Source of the DNA: an uncultured Eubacteriales bacterium
GTDB taxonomy: Bacteria > Bacillota > Clostridia > Oscillospirales > Acutalibacteraceae
Reading direction: 5' to 3'
Assembly (NCBI GenBank): GCA_934491515.1
Contig: CAKSTF010000006.1
Location: 1 to 64,000, forward strand
Length of the DNA: 64,000 nt
Shown: piece after piece, positions 8,000-16,621 of the stretch
How the letters are laid out: each line of letters begins with the position of its first letter
Position numbering within the stretch: the first letter of the stretch is position 1
Program-made: the position numbers and the translations under genes
The notes under the pieces: generated by a model
The model's input: the letters and a program-made list of their open reading frames with translations, nothing else
Database searches by the model: none
What the model was told of the DNA's origin: nothing

Positions 8000-8770
8000 T
8001 TACTTAATGTACTTTGCAACTATCCTGTCGATGGTGCCGTCTGCTTTAAGTTCGGCAAGTGCATCGTTTATCTTCTTAAGAAGGTCGGAGTTGCCCTTTG
8101 AAACTGCTATCGCGTAATCTTCATCGGCATAAGCGGTGTCAAGTATCTTAAGGCCTTCGTTTGCCTTAACGTAATTCTTGGCGGGTTCGTTATCGATTAC
8201 AACGCAGTCAACCTGGTCGTTCATAAGTGCTGCAACAGCCTTTACGCCGTCGGTATACTGCTTAACGTTTTCTTCGCCGAATTCATCACTGCAGTAGATA
8301 TCGCCGGTGGTGCCGGACTGTACGCCGATTTTCTTGCCCTTAAGGTCGGCGGCGGCTTTAATGGAAGAACCTTCCTTAACGATTATTACCTGAACGCCCT
8401 TTGCGTAAGATTCGGAGAAATCAACGGATTCTTTTCTTTCTTCGGTTACGGTCATGCCTGCAAGTATCATGTCGATAGAACCGCCGTTAACAGCCGAGAT
8501 AAGGGATTCAAATTCCATATCCTTGATTGTAAGCGTCATACCGAGTTTGTCTGCAATTGCCTGTGCAACTTCCGCGTCGATACCGGCAATCTTGTTGTTG
8601 TCGTCAACATACTCATAGGGAGGGAAGGTTGCGTTTGTGCCCATAACAAGTTTTTCTGCTTTGGAGCCTGTGTCGGTTGAAGAGGCGTCTTTTACGCCGC
8701 AGCCTGCGAATGCGCAGCACACAAGCGCAATGCTGAGAACGAGTGCTGCAATTTTTTTGATGTTTTTCAT
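8000..8770 (-). CDS. Polar amino-acid ABC transporter, substrate-binding lipoprotein
   Basis: The 256-residue protein of the SBP_bac_3 family has a lipoprotein signal (lipobox 'CAFAGC', Cys ~24). A typical start 'LVMGTNATFPPYEYVDDNNKIAGIDAEVAQAIA' is followed by 'MILAGMTVTEERKESVDFSESY', the conserved amino-acid-binding loop. The start is ATG with AAAGAGGT 8 nt upstream. It is the first gene of the operon, behind a good promoter at 8841-8869. The substrate cannot be read from sequence. An ARG-box-like site upstream hints at arginine or another basic amino acid. Confidence 0.94.
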   Translation of the reverse strand: MKNIKKIAALVLSIALVCCAFAGCGVKDASSTDTGSKAEKLVMGTNATFPPYEYVDDNNKIAGIDAEVAQAIADKLGMTLTIKDMEFESLISAVNGGSIDMILAGMTVTEERKESVDFSESYAKGVQVIIVKEGSSIKAAADLKGKKIGVQSGTTGDIYCSDEFGEENVKQYTDGVKAVAALMNDQVDCVVIDNEPAKNYVKANEGLKILDTAYADEDYAIAVSKGNSDLLKKINDALAELKADGTIDRIVAKYIK

Positions 8771-8840
8771 GGTTGTTACCTCTTTCTTTTTTTAGGGTGG
8801 TGCGGCTTGTTTGTCGCGCCCTGTTTTTTAGTATGGTTGT

Positions 8841-8869
8841 ATTTTAGCACCCTGTATGCATATTGTCAA
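8841..8869 (-). promoter_or_regulatory. Sigma-A-type promoter of the amino-acid importer
   Basis: On the minus strand the -35 is TTGACA (8864-8869), the spacer is 17 nt and the -10 is TAAAAT (8841-8846), about 70 nt before the start codon. Confidence 0.85.
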
Positions 8870-8878
8870 GCATATTTT

Positions 8879-8892
8879 TGCATAAATATACA
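8879..8892. promoter_or_regulatory. ARG-box-like operator candidate
   Basis: TGCATAAATATACA fits the 14-nt ArgR pattern TGNATWWWWATNCA and sits 9 nt upstream of the -35 of the importer promoter. Related ATGCATA motifs recur at 8856-8863 and 9000-9022. ArgR itself is not in this window, so this is a motif match only. Confidence 0.4.
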
Positions 8893-8948
8893 ACAAACGT
8901 GTTTTAAAATGCAACCGTTATGCTATGAATATTGCACAAAAATGAATA

Positions 8949-8971
8949 AAACGCCCCGTTTTGAGGCGTTT
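8949..8971 (-). terminator. Terminator of the DUF421-DUF4363 pair
   Basis: AAACGCC/GGCGTTT forms a 7-bp stem with a 9-nt loop. On the minus strand it is followed by a T-rich stretch (TTATTCATTTTT). It lies about 55 nt after the DUF4363 stop. Confidence 0.65.
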
Positions 8972-9027
8972 ATGCAGCATATTTTTGAGTTTTTGTTATG
9001 CATAATATGCAAATAATTATGCATAAA

Positions 9028-9405
9028 TCAGTAAAAACTGTCGATGGTTATTCGTTGATCGTCACTTATCTGTTTTAAGGTGCGTTCAACATCTGCGCAG
9101 GCGGCGTAAAATTCCGCCTCGTCACGATTTTCGGCATACACGGGAATACGGGTAGCGTCTTCCGAAATCTGATCTATAAGCGAATGATTCACAAAAAGCG
9201 TCATCTTTGCCTGAACGTTTATCCAGTCTTTTCTGAACCGTTCCGCAGAATCGGCACATTCGGATATATTTTCGGAATACATATTCTTTACATTCGTTAT
9301 CTCTTCTTTTTTGCGGCTGCAGAATTTTTTAATATATATGCTTTCGGTTACGGCAAGCATCGCCACCAACGCAATAAGCACGACCGCCGCTATTATTCTT
9401 TTCAC
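9028..9405 (-). CDS. DUF4363 family membrane-anchored protein
   Basis: The 125-residue protein has one N-terminal transmembrane segment (about residues 4-22). A mostly helical extracytoplasmic part follows with 'FRKDWINVQAKMTLFVNHSLIDQI', which matches the DUF4363 pattern. The start is GTG with AAAGGAG 7 nt upstream. One nucleotide separates it from the DUF421 gene, so the pair is coupled. DUF4363 proteins are commonly found beside DUF421 (YetF-like) proteins in Clostridia. No biochemical function is known to me. Confidence 0.85.
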   Translation of the reverse strand: MKRIIAAVVLIALVAMLAVTESIYIKKFCSRKKEEITNVKNMYSENISECADSAERFRKDWINVQAKMTLFVNHSLIDQISEDATRIPVYAENRDEAEFYAACADVERTLKQISDDQRITIDSFY

Positions 9406-9406
9406 G

Positions 9407-10078
9407 TTACTTCTCCTTTTTTATAATATCAAAAGTGTTTTCGCCGTCCGCCGTCATTAAAAATACGTTTTCGGGTGCGGTTTTCTTCTTCTTTGTTTCG
9501 CGCTTTATATCGCTTTCCTTAATTCCGTATATATTAAGGTTGTCTTTTACATATTCGCCGTCAATAATAACCGGCAGGGGAAGCGTGGCGGCTTTAGGTG
9601 TAAGATTCATATCGTTAGGCGTTACCGTCTGATAAGAACTTTTAAGCAAAACGCTTAATTCTCCGTTTACTTCAAGCATGGCAAACGCTACTTCATTTAT
9701 ATTAAAAACATCCTTTGAACGCAGCATTTCTATAAGGTCATTTGCCGTAACGCGCACGTTCTTCATTGCTTTCTGGTCGATAACTCCGTCTTTAATAAGA
9801 ATTACGGCTTTGCCGTTCATAAATCTTCTGAATACGCTGAATTTAAGCGAGCATACCGATATAAGAATTTCAAGCACCACAAGCACGGATATTGCGGAAA
9901 CGCCGTTAAGCACCGGCTGGTTTGAATCTTGAAGCGGGATTGCCGCTATTTCCGAAATAAGCAGGGTTATTACAAGTTCGTTAGGCTGCATATCGCCTAT
10001 CTGGCGCTTGCCCATAAGCCGTATCGCTATTGTTACGACAAAATAAAGTATTGCCGTTCTTATAACCGTTGAAATCAA
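9407..10078 (-). CDS. DUF421 (YetF-like) membrane protein
   Basis: Three N-terminal membrane helices begin 'RTAILYFVVTIAIRLMGKRQIGDMQ', the classic DUF421 signature with RLMGKRQIG. They are followed by 'PNELVITLLISEIAAIPLQD' and the cytoplasmic YetF C-terminal domain ('GKAVILIKDGVID', 'LIEMLRSKDVFNINEVAFAMLEVNGELSVL'). I choose TTG 10078 as the start because AAAGGAAGA lies 7 nt upstream; it gives 223 residues. An ATG at 10111 has no ribosome binding site. It is the first gene of the pair with DUF4363. A cell-envelope role is probable from family context, but the function is unknown. Confidence 0.88.
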   Translation of the reverse strand: MISTVIRTAILYFVVTIAIRLMGKRQIGDMQPNELVITLLISEIAAIPLQDSNQPVLNGVSAISVLVVLEILISVCSLKFSVFRRFMNGKAVILIKDGVIDQKAMKNVRVTANDLIEMLRSKDVFNINEVAFAMLEVNGELSVLLKSSYQTVTPNDMNLTPKAATLPLPVIIDGEYVKDNLNIYGIKESDIKRETKKKKTAPENVFLMTADGENTFDIIKKEK

Positions 10079-10105
10079 ACAATCTCTTCCTTTGCGCTGT
10101 TTTTC

Positions 10106-10134
10106 TTGCAATCTTAATTGTATAATGATATAAT
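10106..10134 (+). promoter_or_regulatory. Promoter of the TagGH-like exporter
   Basis: TTGCAA (10106-10111), a 17-nt spacer and TATAAT (10129-10134) lie 45 nt upstream of the permease start. Confidence 0.75.
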
Positions 10135-10179
10135 GTGATATATTGTGCGTGATTATACTCTTAAAGTGGGGAATAGAAT

Positions 10180-10989
10180 TTGAAAACCAGCAATAAACGG
10201 AACTTTTTTTCCGATTTTAAAAAGTATTTGCCGCTGCTTCGTAATCTTGTAAGCAAGGACCTTAAAATCAAATACCGCCGTTCGGCGCTGGGAATCGCCT
10301 GGAGCGTGCTAAACCCCTTGCTTACAATGCTTGTTTTAACGCAGGTGTTCGGAATGCTGCTTAAAATCAAAGTTCCGAAATTTGCCACCTATTATATAGT
10401 TGGTTATTCGATCTGGAACTTTTTTTCCGAAGCCACAAGTAATTCAATGTCCGCGATAATAATGGCGGCACCGCTTATGAAAAAGGTTTATATACCGAAG
10501 TATATATTCCCGCTTGAAAAGTGCCTGTTTTCGCTTGTCAATTTTGCGTTTACGCTTATTGCCGTGCTTATAGTAATGCTGGTGCAGGGCGTTTATCCTT
10601 CGGTTACGGCGCTGCTGTTCCCGATACCGCTTATTTACACCTTTATATTTGTGTGCGGTATGTGCCTGTTGCTTTCGGCGGCAAATGTGTATTTCCGCGA
10701 TATTGAACATCTTTACGGCGTTTTGCTTACAATGTGGATGTACCTTACGCCCATAATCTACCCGATAGAGATATTTGACGGGCACGGCGCTTTGGCTGAA
10801 TTTATAAAGCATGTTGTAATGTGGAATCCGCTTACAAGGTATGTTCAGTATTTCAGAAGCGTTATAATGTATGCTACCGTTCCCGGAATACGTGAAAATC
10901 TTATATGCCTTTTGATGTCGCTTATTATGTTTGCTATCGGGGCGCTTGTGTTTAAAAAGGCGCAGAAGAAATTTATTCTTCATCTGTAA
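10180..10989 (+). CDS. Polysaccharide/teichoic-acid ABC exporter, permease (TagG/Wzm type)
   Basis: This is a 269-residue ABC-2 permease with six hydrophobic segments. The N-terminal signature 'LLRNLVSKDLKIKYRRSALGIAWSVLNPLL' is diagnostic for TagG/Wzm/RfbA exporters. 'MWMYLTPIIYPIEIF' and 'WNPLTRYVQYFRSVI' are also family-typical. The start is TTG with GGGGA 7 nt upstream. The partner ATPase starts 14 nt downstream. It exports an undecaprenyl-linked cell-surface polymer, either teichoic acid or another polysaccharide. No polymer biosynthesis genes lie nearby, so the substrate is unknown. Confidence 0.92.
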   Translation: MKTSNKRNFFSDFKKYLPLLRNLVSKDLKIKYRRSALGIAWSVLNPLLTMLVLTQVFGMLLKIKVPKFATYYIVGYSIWNFFSEATSNSMSAIIMAAPLMKKVYIPKYIFPLEKCLFSLVNFAFTLIAVLIVMLVQGVYPSVTALLFPIPLIYTFIFVCGMCLLLSAANVYFRDIEHLYGVLLTMWMYLTPIIYPIEIFDGHGALAEFIKHVVMWNPLTRYVQYFRSVIMYATVPGIRENLICLLMSLIMFAIGALVFKKAQKKFILHL

Positions 10990-11003
10990 TTGGAGGGAAA
11001 CTT

Positions 11004-11750
11004 TTGCAAAACAAGGAAAATGCGGTTGAACTCCGCAATATAAAAATGTGCTTTAATATGAGCCATGAACGCCTTGAAAGCCTTAAAGAGTATTTTCTTA
11101 AACTGGTGAAAAGGCAGCTGCGGTTTGATAAATTCTGTGCGCTTGACGATGTTTCCTTTAATATTAAAAAAGGCGACGTTTTCGGTATTGTGGGACTTAA
11201 CGGAAGCGGAAAAAGCACTACGCTTAAAGTAATCTCCGGAATTCTTGACCCCACAAGCGGCACTGTTGAGACCGAGGGCGTTATAGCCCCGCTTATCGAA
11301 CTGGGCGCCGGCTTTGATATGGAACTTACCGCAAGGGAGAATATATACTTAAACGGTTCGGTTCTGGGCTTTTCAAAAAAATTTATGGACTCAAAGTTTG
11401 ACGAGATAGTTGAGTTTTCGGAACTTAAGGACTTTCTTGACGTTCCGATGAAAAATTATTCTTCGGGTATGGTTGCGCGTATAGGTTTTGCGATAGCCAC
11501 CGTTACCACCCCTGATATACTTATTGTTGACGAAATTCTGGCGGTGGGCGACTTTCTTTTCCAGCAGAAGTGCGAGGAGAGGATAAGCAAGATGATGACC
11601 GGCGATACGACTGTTATTATCGTTTCCCATTCAATAGACCAGATTGAACGTCTTTGCAAGCATTGCGTATGGCTTGAACACGGAAAAATTAAGATGATAG
11701 GCGAGACTGCGGAGGTTTGTGACGCATATAAACACTCGCAGCGCGCATAA
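11004..11750 (+). CDS. Polysaccharide/teichoic-acid ABC exporter, ATP-binding protein (TagH/Wzt type)
   Basis: The 248-residue ATPase has Walker A GLNGSGKS, the signature 'NYSSGM' and Walker B 'DILIVDEILAVGD'. The 'VDEILAVGD' form and 'APLIELGAGFDMELTARENIYLNG' are specific to the Wzt/TagH/RfbB group. It has no extra C-terminal substrate-binding domain, so it is the short form. The start is TTG with GGAGGG 6 nt upstream. It pairs with the preceding permease. Confidence 0.93.
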   Translation: MQNKENAVELRNIKMCFNMSHERLESLKEYFLKLVKRQLRFDKFCALDDVSFNIKKGDVFGIVGLNGSGKSTTLKVISGILDPTSGTVETEGVIAPLIELGAGFDMELTARENIYLNGSVLGFSKKFMDSKFDEIVEFSELKDFLDVPMKNYSSGMVARIGFAIATVTTPDILIVDEILAVGDFLFQQKCEERISKMMTGDTTVIIVSHSIDQIERLCKHCVWLEHGKIKMIGETAEVCDAYKHSQRA

Positions 11751-11787
11751 ATCATAATATTAAAAAAATTTAGGAGTTGATTTCTTG

Positions 11788-12816
11788 ATGGATGACCCCG
11801 GGAGTATTCCGCTGGGCAGCATTGTAGCCTTTTTACTGCTTCTTATAGCAAGTGCCTATTTTTCAGGCACAGAAACTTCCCTCGCATCTGTAAACCGAAT
11901 TCACATGATTACCGAGTCCGATAAGGGCAACCGCCGTGCGGCAAGGGTACTTTACATTCTCGATCATTTTGAGGAAGCACTTTCCACGCTTCTCATCGGT
12001 AATAATATAGTGAATATCGGCTGCGCCACCCTTGCGGTGGTAATTGCCACCCGCGCTTTCGGCACAGGGTCGCTGGTGCTTTCTCTTACAACGGTGATAA
12101 CTACCGTAGTTATTTATATGTTTGGAGAAAGCATACCGAAGATATTTGCGCGTTCCTGCAACGAAAGTTTTGCAATGACCGCGTCCGGAATACTTATGTT
12201 CCTTATGCGGATATTAAAACCTTTTTCAGCGTTTTTTGCGTGGCTTTCAAAACTTGCGACAAAACCTTTCGCAAACCGCACTGCCGCTGATATAACGGTA
12301 ACCGAAGAAGAACTTCACGATATGGTTAAGAACATATCGGACGATGAGAACTTCGACGAAGATACCGGCAAACTTATGAAGTCGGTGCTGGAGTTTGATG
12401 ACCGCACCGCAGCCGAAATAATGGTACCGTGGGAAAAGGTCGAAAAAATACCTGCCGGAACCAAGACTGCGGCTATACTTGATATCGTGCGCAATACCAC
12501 ACATTCCCGTATTCCTGTTTTAGGGCGCGACGGCAATGTGAAAGGAATATTGCAGATAAGGAACTTCCTGCGTGCGTATTCGAAATCCAACGGCCACGTT
12601 CTGCTGGCGTCGGTAACGGATTATCCTTATTTTGTAAAGGATACCACGCGAATAGACGATTTGCTTTCTCAGATGAGCAATCACCGCAGAAATCTTGCCG
12701 TTGTAAAAACCGAAGGCGGTAAAACCGTCGGAATAGTTACGATAGAAGATATACTGGAAGAACTTGTCGGAGAGATTTACGATGAAGAAGACATCGGAGG
12801 TGACTCCGATGAGTAA
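11788..12816 (+). CDS. CNNM/HlyC-type membrane protein (DUF21 + CBS pair), short form
   Basis: The DUF21 transmembrane domain covers about residues 1-170, with 'ASAYFSGTETSLASVNRIHM' and 'TLLIGNNIVNIGCATLA'. A CBS pair (about 195-330) follows with 'RIPVLGRDGNVKGILQIRNFL' and 'GIVTIEDILEELVGEIYDEED'. It ends directly after the CBS pair, so the C-terminal CorC_HlyC domain is missing. I use ATG 11788. TTG 11785 is an equally possible start, because AGGAG is 11 nt and 8 nt upstream of them respectively. It overlaps the next paralogue by 8 nt. Family members are linked to Mg2+/Co2+ transport or efflux. Confidence 0.9.
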   Translation: MDDPGSIPLGSIVAFLLLLIASAYFSGTETSLASVNRIHMITESDKGNRRAARVLYILDHFEEALSTLLIGNNIVNIGCATLAVVIATRAFGTGSLVLSLTTVITTVVIYMFGESIPKIFARSCNESFAMTASGILMFLMRILKPFSAFFAWLSKLATKPFANRTAADITVTEEELHDMVKNISDDENFDEDTGKLMKSVLEFDDRTAAEIMVPWEKVEKIPAGTKTAAILDIVRNTTHSRIPVLGRDGNVKGILQIRNFLRAYSKSNGHVLLASVTDYPYFVKDTTRIDDLLSQMSNHRRNLAVVKTEGGKTVGIVTIEDILEELVGEIYDEEDIGGDSDE

Positions 12817-14086
12817 TGCTTTAAATTATATTGCGATAGCGCTTCTTGTTGCGTGTTCCGCATTCTTTTCTTCAAGCGAGATTGCGTTTGCCTCGATAAG
12901 CAGGCGCAGACTGCTTACCTTAAACGAAGAAAAGAAAACGGCATCATCCGCAACGGCGCTTAAAATTAAGGATGGGTATGACGCATTTTTAAGTGCCATA
13001 CTTATGGGCAACAATCTTGTTAACAACGCGGCGTCCTCCATAGCGACCGTTATAGTAATATCCGCTTTAGGGGACGAATACGCCTTTGTTTCAACGATTG
13101 TAATGACCATTATTGTCCTTATTTTCGGTGAAATACTGCCGAAAGTTTTCGGCAAGCAGTTTTCCGAACAGTTGTCGGGCGTGTTTGCGATACCCGTATA
13201 TATAGTGTCGCTTATATTCAAGCCGATAACCTATGTACTTATGCTGTTCATAAAACTTATTTCAAAAATTTGGAGTAAGAACGCGGACGACAGCGAATCG
13301 GTGTCGCCCGATGACCTTGAAAACATAATAGATATAGTAGAAGATGAAGGCGTGCTTGACGAAGAACAATGCGATATGCTGCAGAATGCGCTTGAATTTG
13401 AGGACGTTTGCGCGTATGAAATAATTACTCCGCGCGTTGATATGACGGCGATCGACATACGCGACCCGTATGAGACAAACGTTCAGAAAATACTGGATTC
13501 AAACTTTTCGCGTATTCCCGTTTACGAGGATACCCCCGATAATATTATCGGCATACTGCTTGTAAACCGTTTTCTTAAAGAATATGTGGACAGCGCGCGT
13601 GTTTCGATAAGAGAACTTCTTATCCCCGTGACCTTTGTGCACAAAACAATGCCGCTTCCCGATGTGTTAGATAAAATGCGCGAGTGCAAATGCCATATAG
13701 TGGTTGTTCTTGACGAATACGGAGGCACAATGGGAATTTTGACTCTGGAAGATGTTATGGAACAGCTTGTGGGCGAGATATTCGACGAAAACGACGACAG
13801 CGAGCCGGAATTTGTCTGCATAGACGACGCACATTTTGAAGCCCTGGGCTCTATGCGAGTGTATGACTTTTTCGATGAATTTGACATTGACATAGAGGAT
13901 AACGAGGACTTTGACGAAGATACCGCTACCATAGGCGGATTTGTTACCGAGTTGCTTGAAGGCGACGTTAAAGAGGGCAGCACGGTAGAGTTTGAAAACC
14001 TTAAACTTACCGTTACGGAATGTGACGAAAAACGTGTTGACCGCATTTCGGTAGAGGTTTTACCCGAACCCGAAGAGGAAGAGTAA
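12809..14086 (+). CDS. CNNM/HlyC-type membrane protein (DUF21 + CBS + CorC_HlyC), full form
   Basis: The 425-residue paralogue of the preceding gene has DUF21 ('CSAFFSSSEIAFASISRRRL', 'AILMGNNLVNNAAS'). A CBS pair follows ('RIPVYEDTPDNIIGILLVNRFL', 'GGTMGILTLEDVMEQLVGEI'). The acidic C-terminal CorC_HlyC domain is complete (about residues 340-425, 'EALGSMRVYDFFDEFDIDI', 'ATIGGFVTELLEG'). The start is ATG 12809, 5 nt after a perfect GGAGGTGA inside the upstream gene; an earlier in-frame ATG has no such site. The two proteins could form a heterodimer. The role is probably Mg2+ or other divalent-cation homeostasis. Confidence 0.93.
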   Translation: MSNALNYIAIALLVACSAFFSSSEIAFASISRRRLLTLNEEKKTASSATALKIKDGYDAFLSAILMGNNLVNNAASSIATVIVISALGDEYAFVSTIVMTIIVLIFGEILPKVFGKQFSEQLSGVFAIPVYIVSLIFKPITYVLMLFIKLISKIWSKNADDSESVSPDDLENIIDIVEDEGVLDEEQCDMLQNALEFEDVCAYEIITPRVDMTAIDIRDPYETNVQKILDSNFSRIPVYEDTPDNIIGILLVNRFLKEYVDSARVSIRELLIPVTFVHKTMPLPDVLDKMRECKCHIVVVLDEYGGTMGILTLEDVMEQLVGEIFDENDDSEPEFVCIDDAHFEALGSMRVYDFFDEFDIDIEDNEDFDEDTATIGGFVTELLEGDVKEGSTVEFENLKLTVTECDEKRVDRISVEVLPEPEEEE

Positions 14087-14110
14087 CGAATCGGAGTATA
14101 TTAAGTTTAA

Positions 14111-14145
14111 AAGCACCGACTGTTTTTTGCAGTCGGTGCTTTTTT
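14111..14145 (+). terminator. Rho-independent terminator
   Basis: A 12-bp stem (AAGCACCGACTG with its complement) and a TTTTTTG loop are followed by TTTTT. It ends the CNNM pair. Confidence 0.93.
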
Positions 14146-14248
14146 GGCATATAAAAGAGAAAAACGGGCATATTGATACAAATTTAACAATCGGACAATA
14201 AAAAATAAATATTTTTTCAAAATATTGGTTAAAGTTTTAACAATACCG

Positions 14249-14277
14249 TTGACATACGGGTTTTTCTTTAATATAAT
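14249..14277 (+). promoter_or_regulatory. Promoter of serC-serA
   Basis: A consensus TTGACA (14249-14254), a 17-nt spacer and a consensus TATAAT (14272-14277) lie 58 nt upstream of the serC start. This is the best sigma-A match seen in the window. Confidence 0.92.
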
Positions 14278-14335
14278 GGCGTGGACAGAAAAAACAGTCT
14301 TTAAAAAACGTAAATCTTTCGGAGGTTCACACTTT

Positions 14336-15418
14336 ATGGAACGAGTTTATAATTTCAGCGCGGGTCCCTCGATGCTGCCGCTTGAAGTTTTGAAAAAAGC
14401 GCAGGAAGAACTTTTGTGTTACGGCAACAGCGGCCAGTCGGTTATGGAGATGTCGCACCGTTCAAAAGAGTATCAGGCGATAATAGACGAGGCGGAAAAA
14501 GATTTGAGGGAACTTATGAACGTTCCCGATGATTACGAAGTTATGTTCTTACAGGGCGGCGGCTTTACTCAGTTTGCCATGGTTCCCTTAAATCTTATGA
14601 ACAAAAACCGCAAGGCGGATTATATCGTAACGGGTCAGTGGGCTAAGAAAGCCTTTCTTGAGGGGCAGAAGTACGGCGACGCACGCGCTGTCGCGTCCTC
14701 GGCGGACAGAAATTTCACATACATTCCGCGCGTGGGCAAATCCGATATCAGGCAGGACGCTGATTATCTGCATATCTGTATGAACAATACGATTTACGGC
14801 ACGAAATATCACTATATACCGGAAACGGGCAACGTTCCGCTTGTGGCGGATATTTCAAGCTGCATTATGTCGGAACCTATCGACGTTCAAAAATTCGGCC
14901 TTTTGTACGCCGGCGCGCAAAAGAATATTGCCCCCGCAGGCGTTGTTATAGTTATAGCGAGAAAAGACCTTATCGGCAATGCAATGGATATTACGCCCAC
15001 AATGCTTGATTATAAAACCCATGCCGATGCACATTCGCTTTTCAATACGCCGCCCTGCTACAACATATATATGGCAGGTCTTGTGTTCAAGTGGCTGAAA
15101 TCGCTTGGCGGACTCGGCGCCATGCAGAAAATAAATCTAAAAAAAGCCGAACTGCTGTACGGCTTCCTTGATTCAAGCAAAATGTTTAAAGGTACTGCCG
15201 AAAAGGCGGATCGTTCGCTTATGAACGTGCCTTTTGTAACCGAAAGCGAAGAACTGAATAAAAAGTTTGTTGCAGAATCGCAGGCGGCGGGTTTTGTAAA
15301 TCTTAAAGGTCACAGAACCGTAGGCGGTATGCGCGCTTCGATTTATAACGCTATGCCTTATGAGGGCGTTGAAAAACTTGTCCGCTTTATGGACAGATTT
15401 GAAAAGGAGAACTCTTAA
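14336..15418 (+). CDS. serC: Phosphoserine aminotransferase
   Basis: The enzyme converts 3-phosphohydroxypyruvate to phosphoserine with PLP in serine biosynthesis. The 360-residue length is standard. Motifs: the start 'YNFSAGPSMLP', 'FLQGGGFTQFAM' (PLP phosphate site), 'DISSCIMSEPID', the PLP lysine in 'GAQKNIAPAG', and 'FNTPPCYNIYM'. The start ATG 14336 has GGAGG 10 nt upstream; the frame is open further upstream, but that part overlaps the promoter. The stop is directly followed by the serA start. Confidence 0.97.
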   Translation: MERVYNFSAGPSMLPLEVLKKAQEELLCYGNSGQSVMEMSHRSKEYQAIIDEAEKDLRELMNVPDDYEVMFLQGGGFTQFAMVPLNLMNKNRKADYIVTGQWAKKAFLEGQKYGDARAVASSADRNFTYIPRVGKSDIRQDADYLHICMNNTIYGTKYHYIPETGNVPLVADISSCIMSEPIDVQKFGLLYAGAQKNIAPAGVVIVIARKDLIGNAMDITPTMLDYKTHADAHSLFNTPPCYNIYMAGLVFKWLKSLGGLGAMQKINLKKAELLYGFLDSSKMFKGTAEKADRSLMNVPFVTESEELNKKFVAESQAAGFVNLKGHRTVGGMRASIYNAMPYEGVEKLVRFMDRFEKENS

Positions 15419-16576
15419 ATGTATAAGATAAAGACGTACAATAAAATTTCAAAGCAGGGACTTTCCGTTTTTGACGATAAATATACGGTAGGGGACGAGG
15501 TTGAAAATCCCGACGGTATACTTGTGCGCGCAGTATCGCTGCATAACGAGCCGATAAACGACAATCTGCTTGCCGTTGCAAGAACCGGCGCCGGAACAAA
15601 CAATATCCCGATAGAAAAACTTTCCGAAAAGGGCGTTGTTGTTTTTAACACTCCGGGCGCTAATGCAAACGCGGTAAAGGAACTTGTAATAGCGGCGCTT
15701 ATTCTGGCTTCAAGAAAAATAATTCCCTCGATAGACTGGGTAAAAACGCTTAAAGGTCAGCCCGATATAGAACTTAAAGTGGAACAGGGAAAAGGCGCGT
15801 TTGTGGGTCCCGAAATAAAAGGTAAAAAGATAGGCGTTATAGGACTCGGCGCCGTGGGCGGACTTGTTGCAAACGCTGCAAACCACCTCGGTATGAAGGT
15901 TTACGGTTACGACCCGTATATGTCGGTAAATTCCGCCTGGAATTTAACATATAATGCGGTCCATATTTATGACCTTAACCAGATATTTGACGAATGTGAT
16001 TATATAACCGTTCATGTGCCGCTTACGGACGAAACGCGTGATATGATAAACAAAGACGCAATAAAACGTATGAAAAACGGCGTAAGAATACTTAACTTTG
16101 CCCGTAAGGAAGTTGTGAACGTAAACGATATTAAAGCGGCGCTTGAGGACGGTAAAGTAGCAACATTTATAACCGATTTTCCCTGTGAGGAAATTATAGG
16201 AACTACCGGCTCTGTCGCTATTCCGCATCTCGGCGGCTCTACTGTGGAGGCGGAGGATAACTGCGGCGTTATGGCGGTAAAACAACTTGTTGACTATATC
16301 GAAAACGGAAATATAGTAAATTCCGTGAACCTTCCCGAAGTAAAACTTCCGAGAAGCAGCAAAAACCGTATATGCATAATCCATAAAAATCAGCCTAAAA
16401 TGCTTACGGCGATAACAAGCATTGTTGCCGAAAACGATGTAAACATTGAAAATATGCTTAATAAAGCAAAAGGACCGCTTGCCTACACTATGATAGATGT
16501 AAACGATATCGACTGCAATGATATAGCGGCAAAACTTTCCGAAATCGGCGGAGTTATCCGCGTAAGAACAATATAA
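15419..16576 (+). CDS. serA: D-3-phosphoglycerate dehydrogenase
   Basis: This NAD-dependent enzyme oxidises 3-phosphoglycerate, the first step of serine synthesis. It has 385 residues. The N-terminal catalytic half has 'ARTGAGTNNIP' and 'NTPGANANAVKELV'. The Rossmann motif is 'GVIGLGAVGG'. The catalytic Arg is in 'LNFARKEVV' (a variant of the usual ARGG) and the catalytic His in 'IPHLGGSTVEAE'. A short C-terminal ACT domain starts near residue 315 ('ICIIHKNQPKMLTAI'), suggesting feedback control. The start immediately follows the serC stop, with AGGAG about 10 nt upstream, so the two form one operon. Confidence 0.96.
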   Translation: MYKIKTYNKISKQGLSVFDDKYTVGDEVENPDGILVRAVSLHNEPINDNLLAVARTGAGTNNIPIEKLSEKGVVVFNTPGANANAVKELVIAALILASRKIIPSIDWVKTLKGQPDIELKVEQGKGAFVGPEIKGKKIGVIGLGAVGGLVANAANHLGMKVYGYDPYMSVNSAWNLTYNAVHIYDLNQIFDECDYITVHVPLTDETRDMINKDAIKRMKNGVRILNFARKEVVNVNDIKAALEDGKVATFITDFPCEEIIGTTGSVAIPHLGGSTVEAEDNCGVMAVKQLVDYIENGNIVNSVNLPEVKLPRSSKNRICIIHKNQPKMLTAITSIVAENDVNIENMLNKAKGPLAYTMIDVNDIDCNDIAAKLSEIGGVIRVRTI

Positions 16577-16580
16577 AATT

Positions 16581-16615
16581 AAAATGCCTTCCGCCAAAGA
16601 AGCGGAAGGCATTTT
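16581..16615. terminator. Terminator after serA
   Basis: A 14-bp stem, AAAATGCCTTCCGC with its complement, is flanked by A and T runs. It lies between convergent serA and the XRE regulator and can act for both. Confidence 0.92.
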
Positions 16616-16621
16616 TTAAAA

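Noticed and set aside
14225..14335. Extended serC start at GTG 14225
   Set aside because: It would place the start upstream of the consensus promoter; the family N-terminus begins at MERVYNFSAGP.
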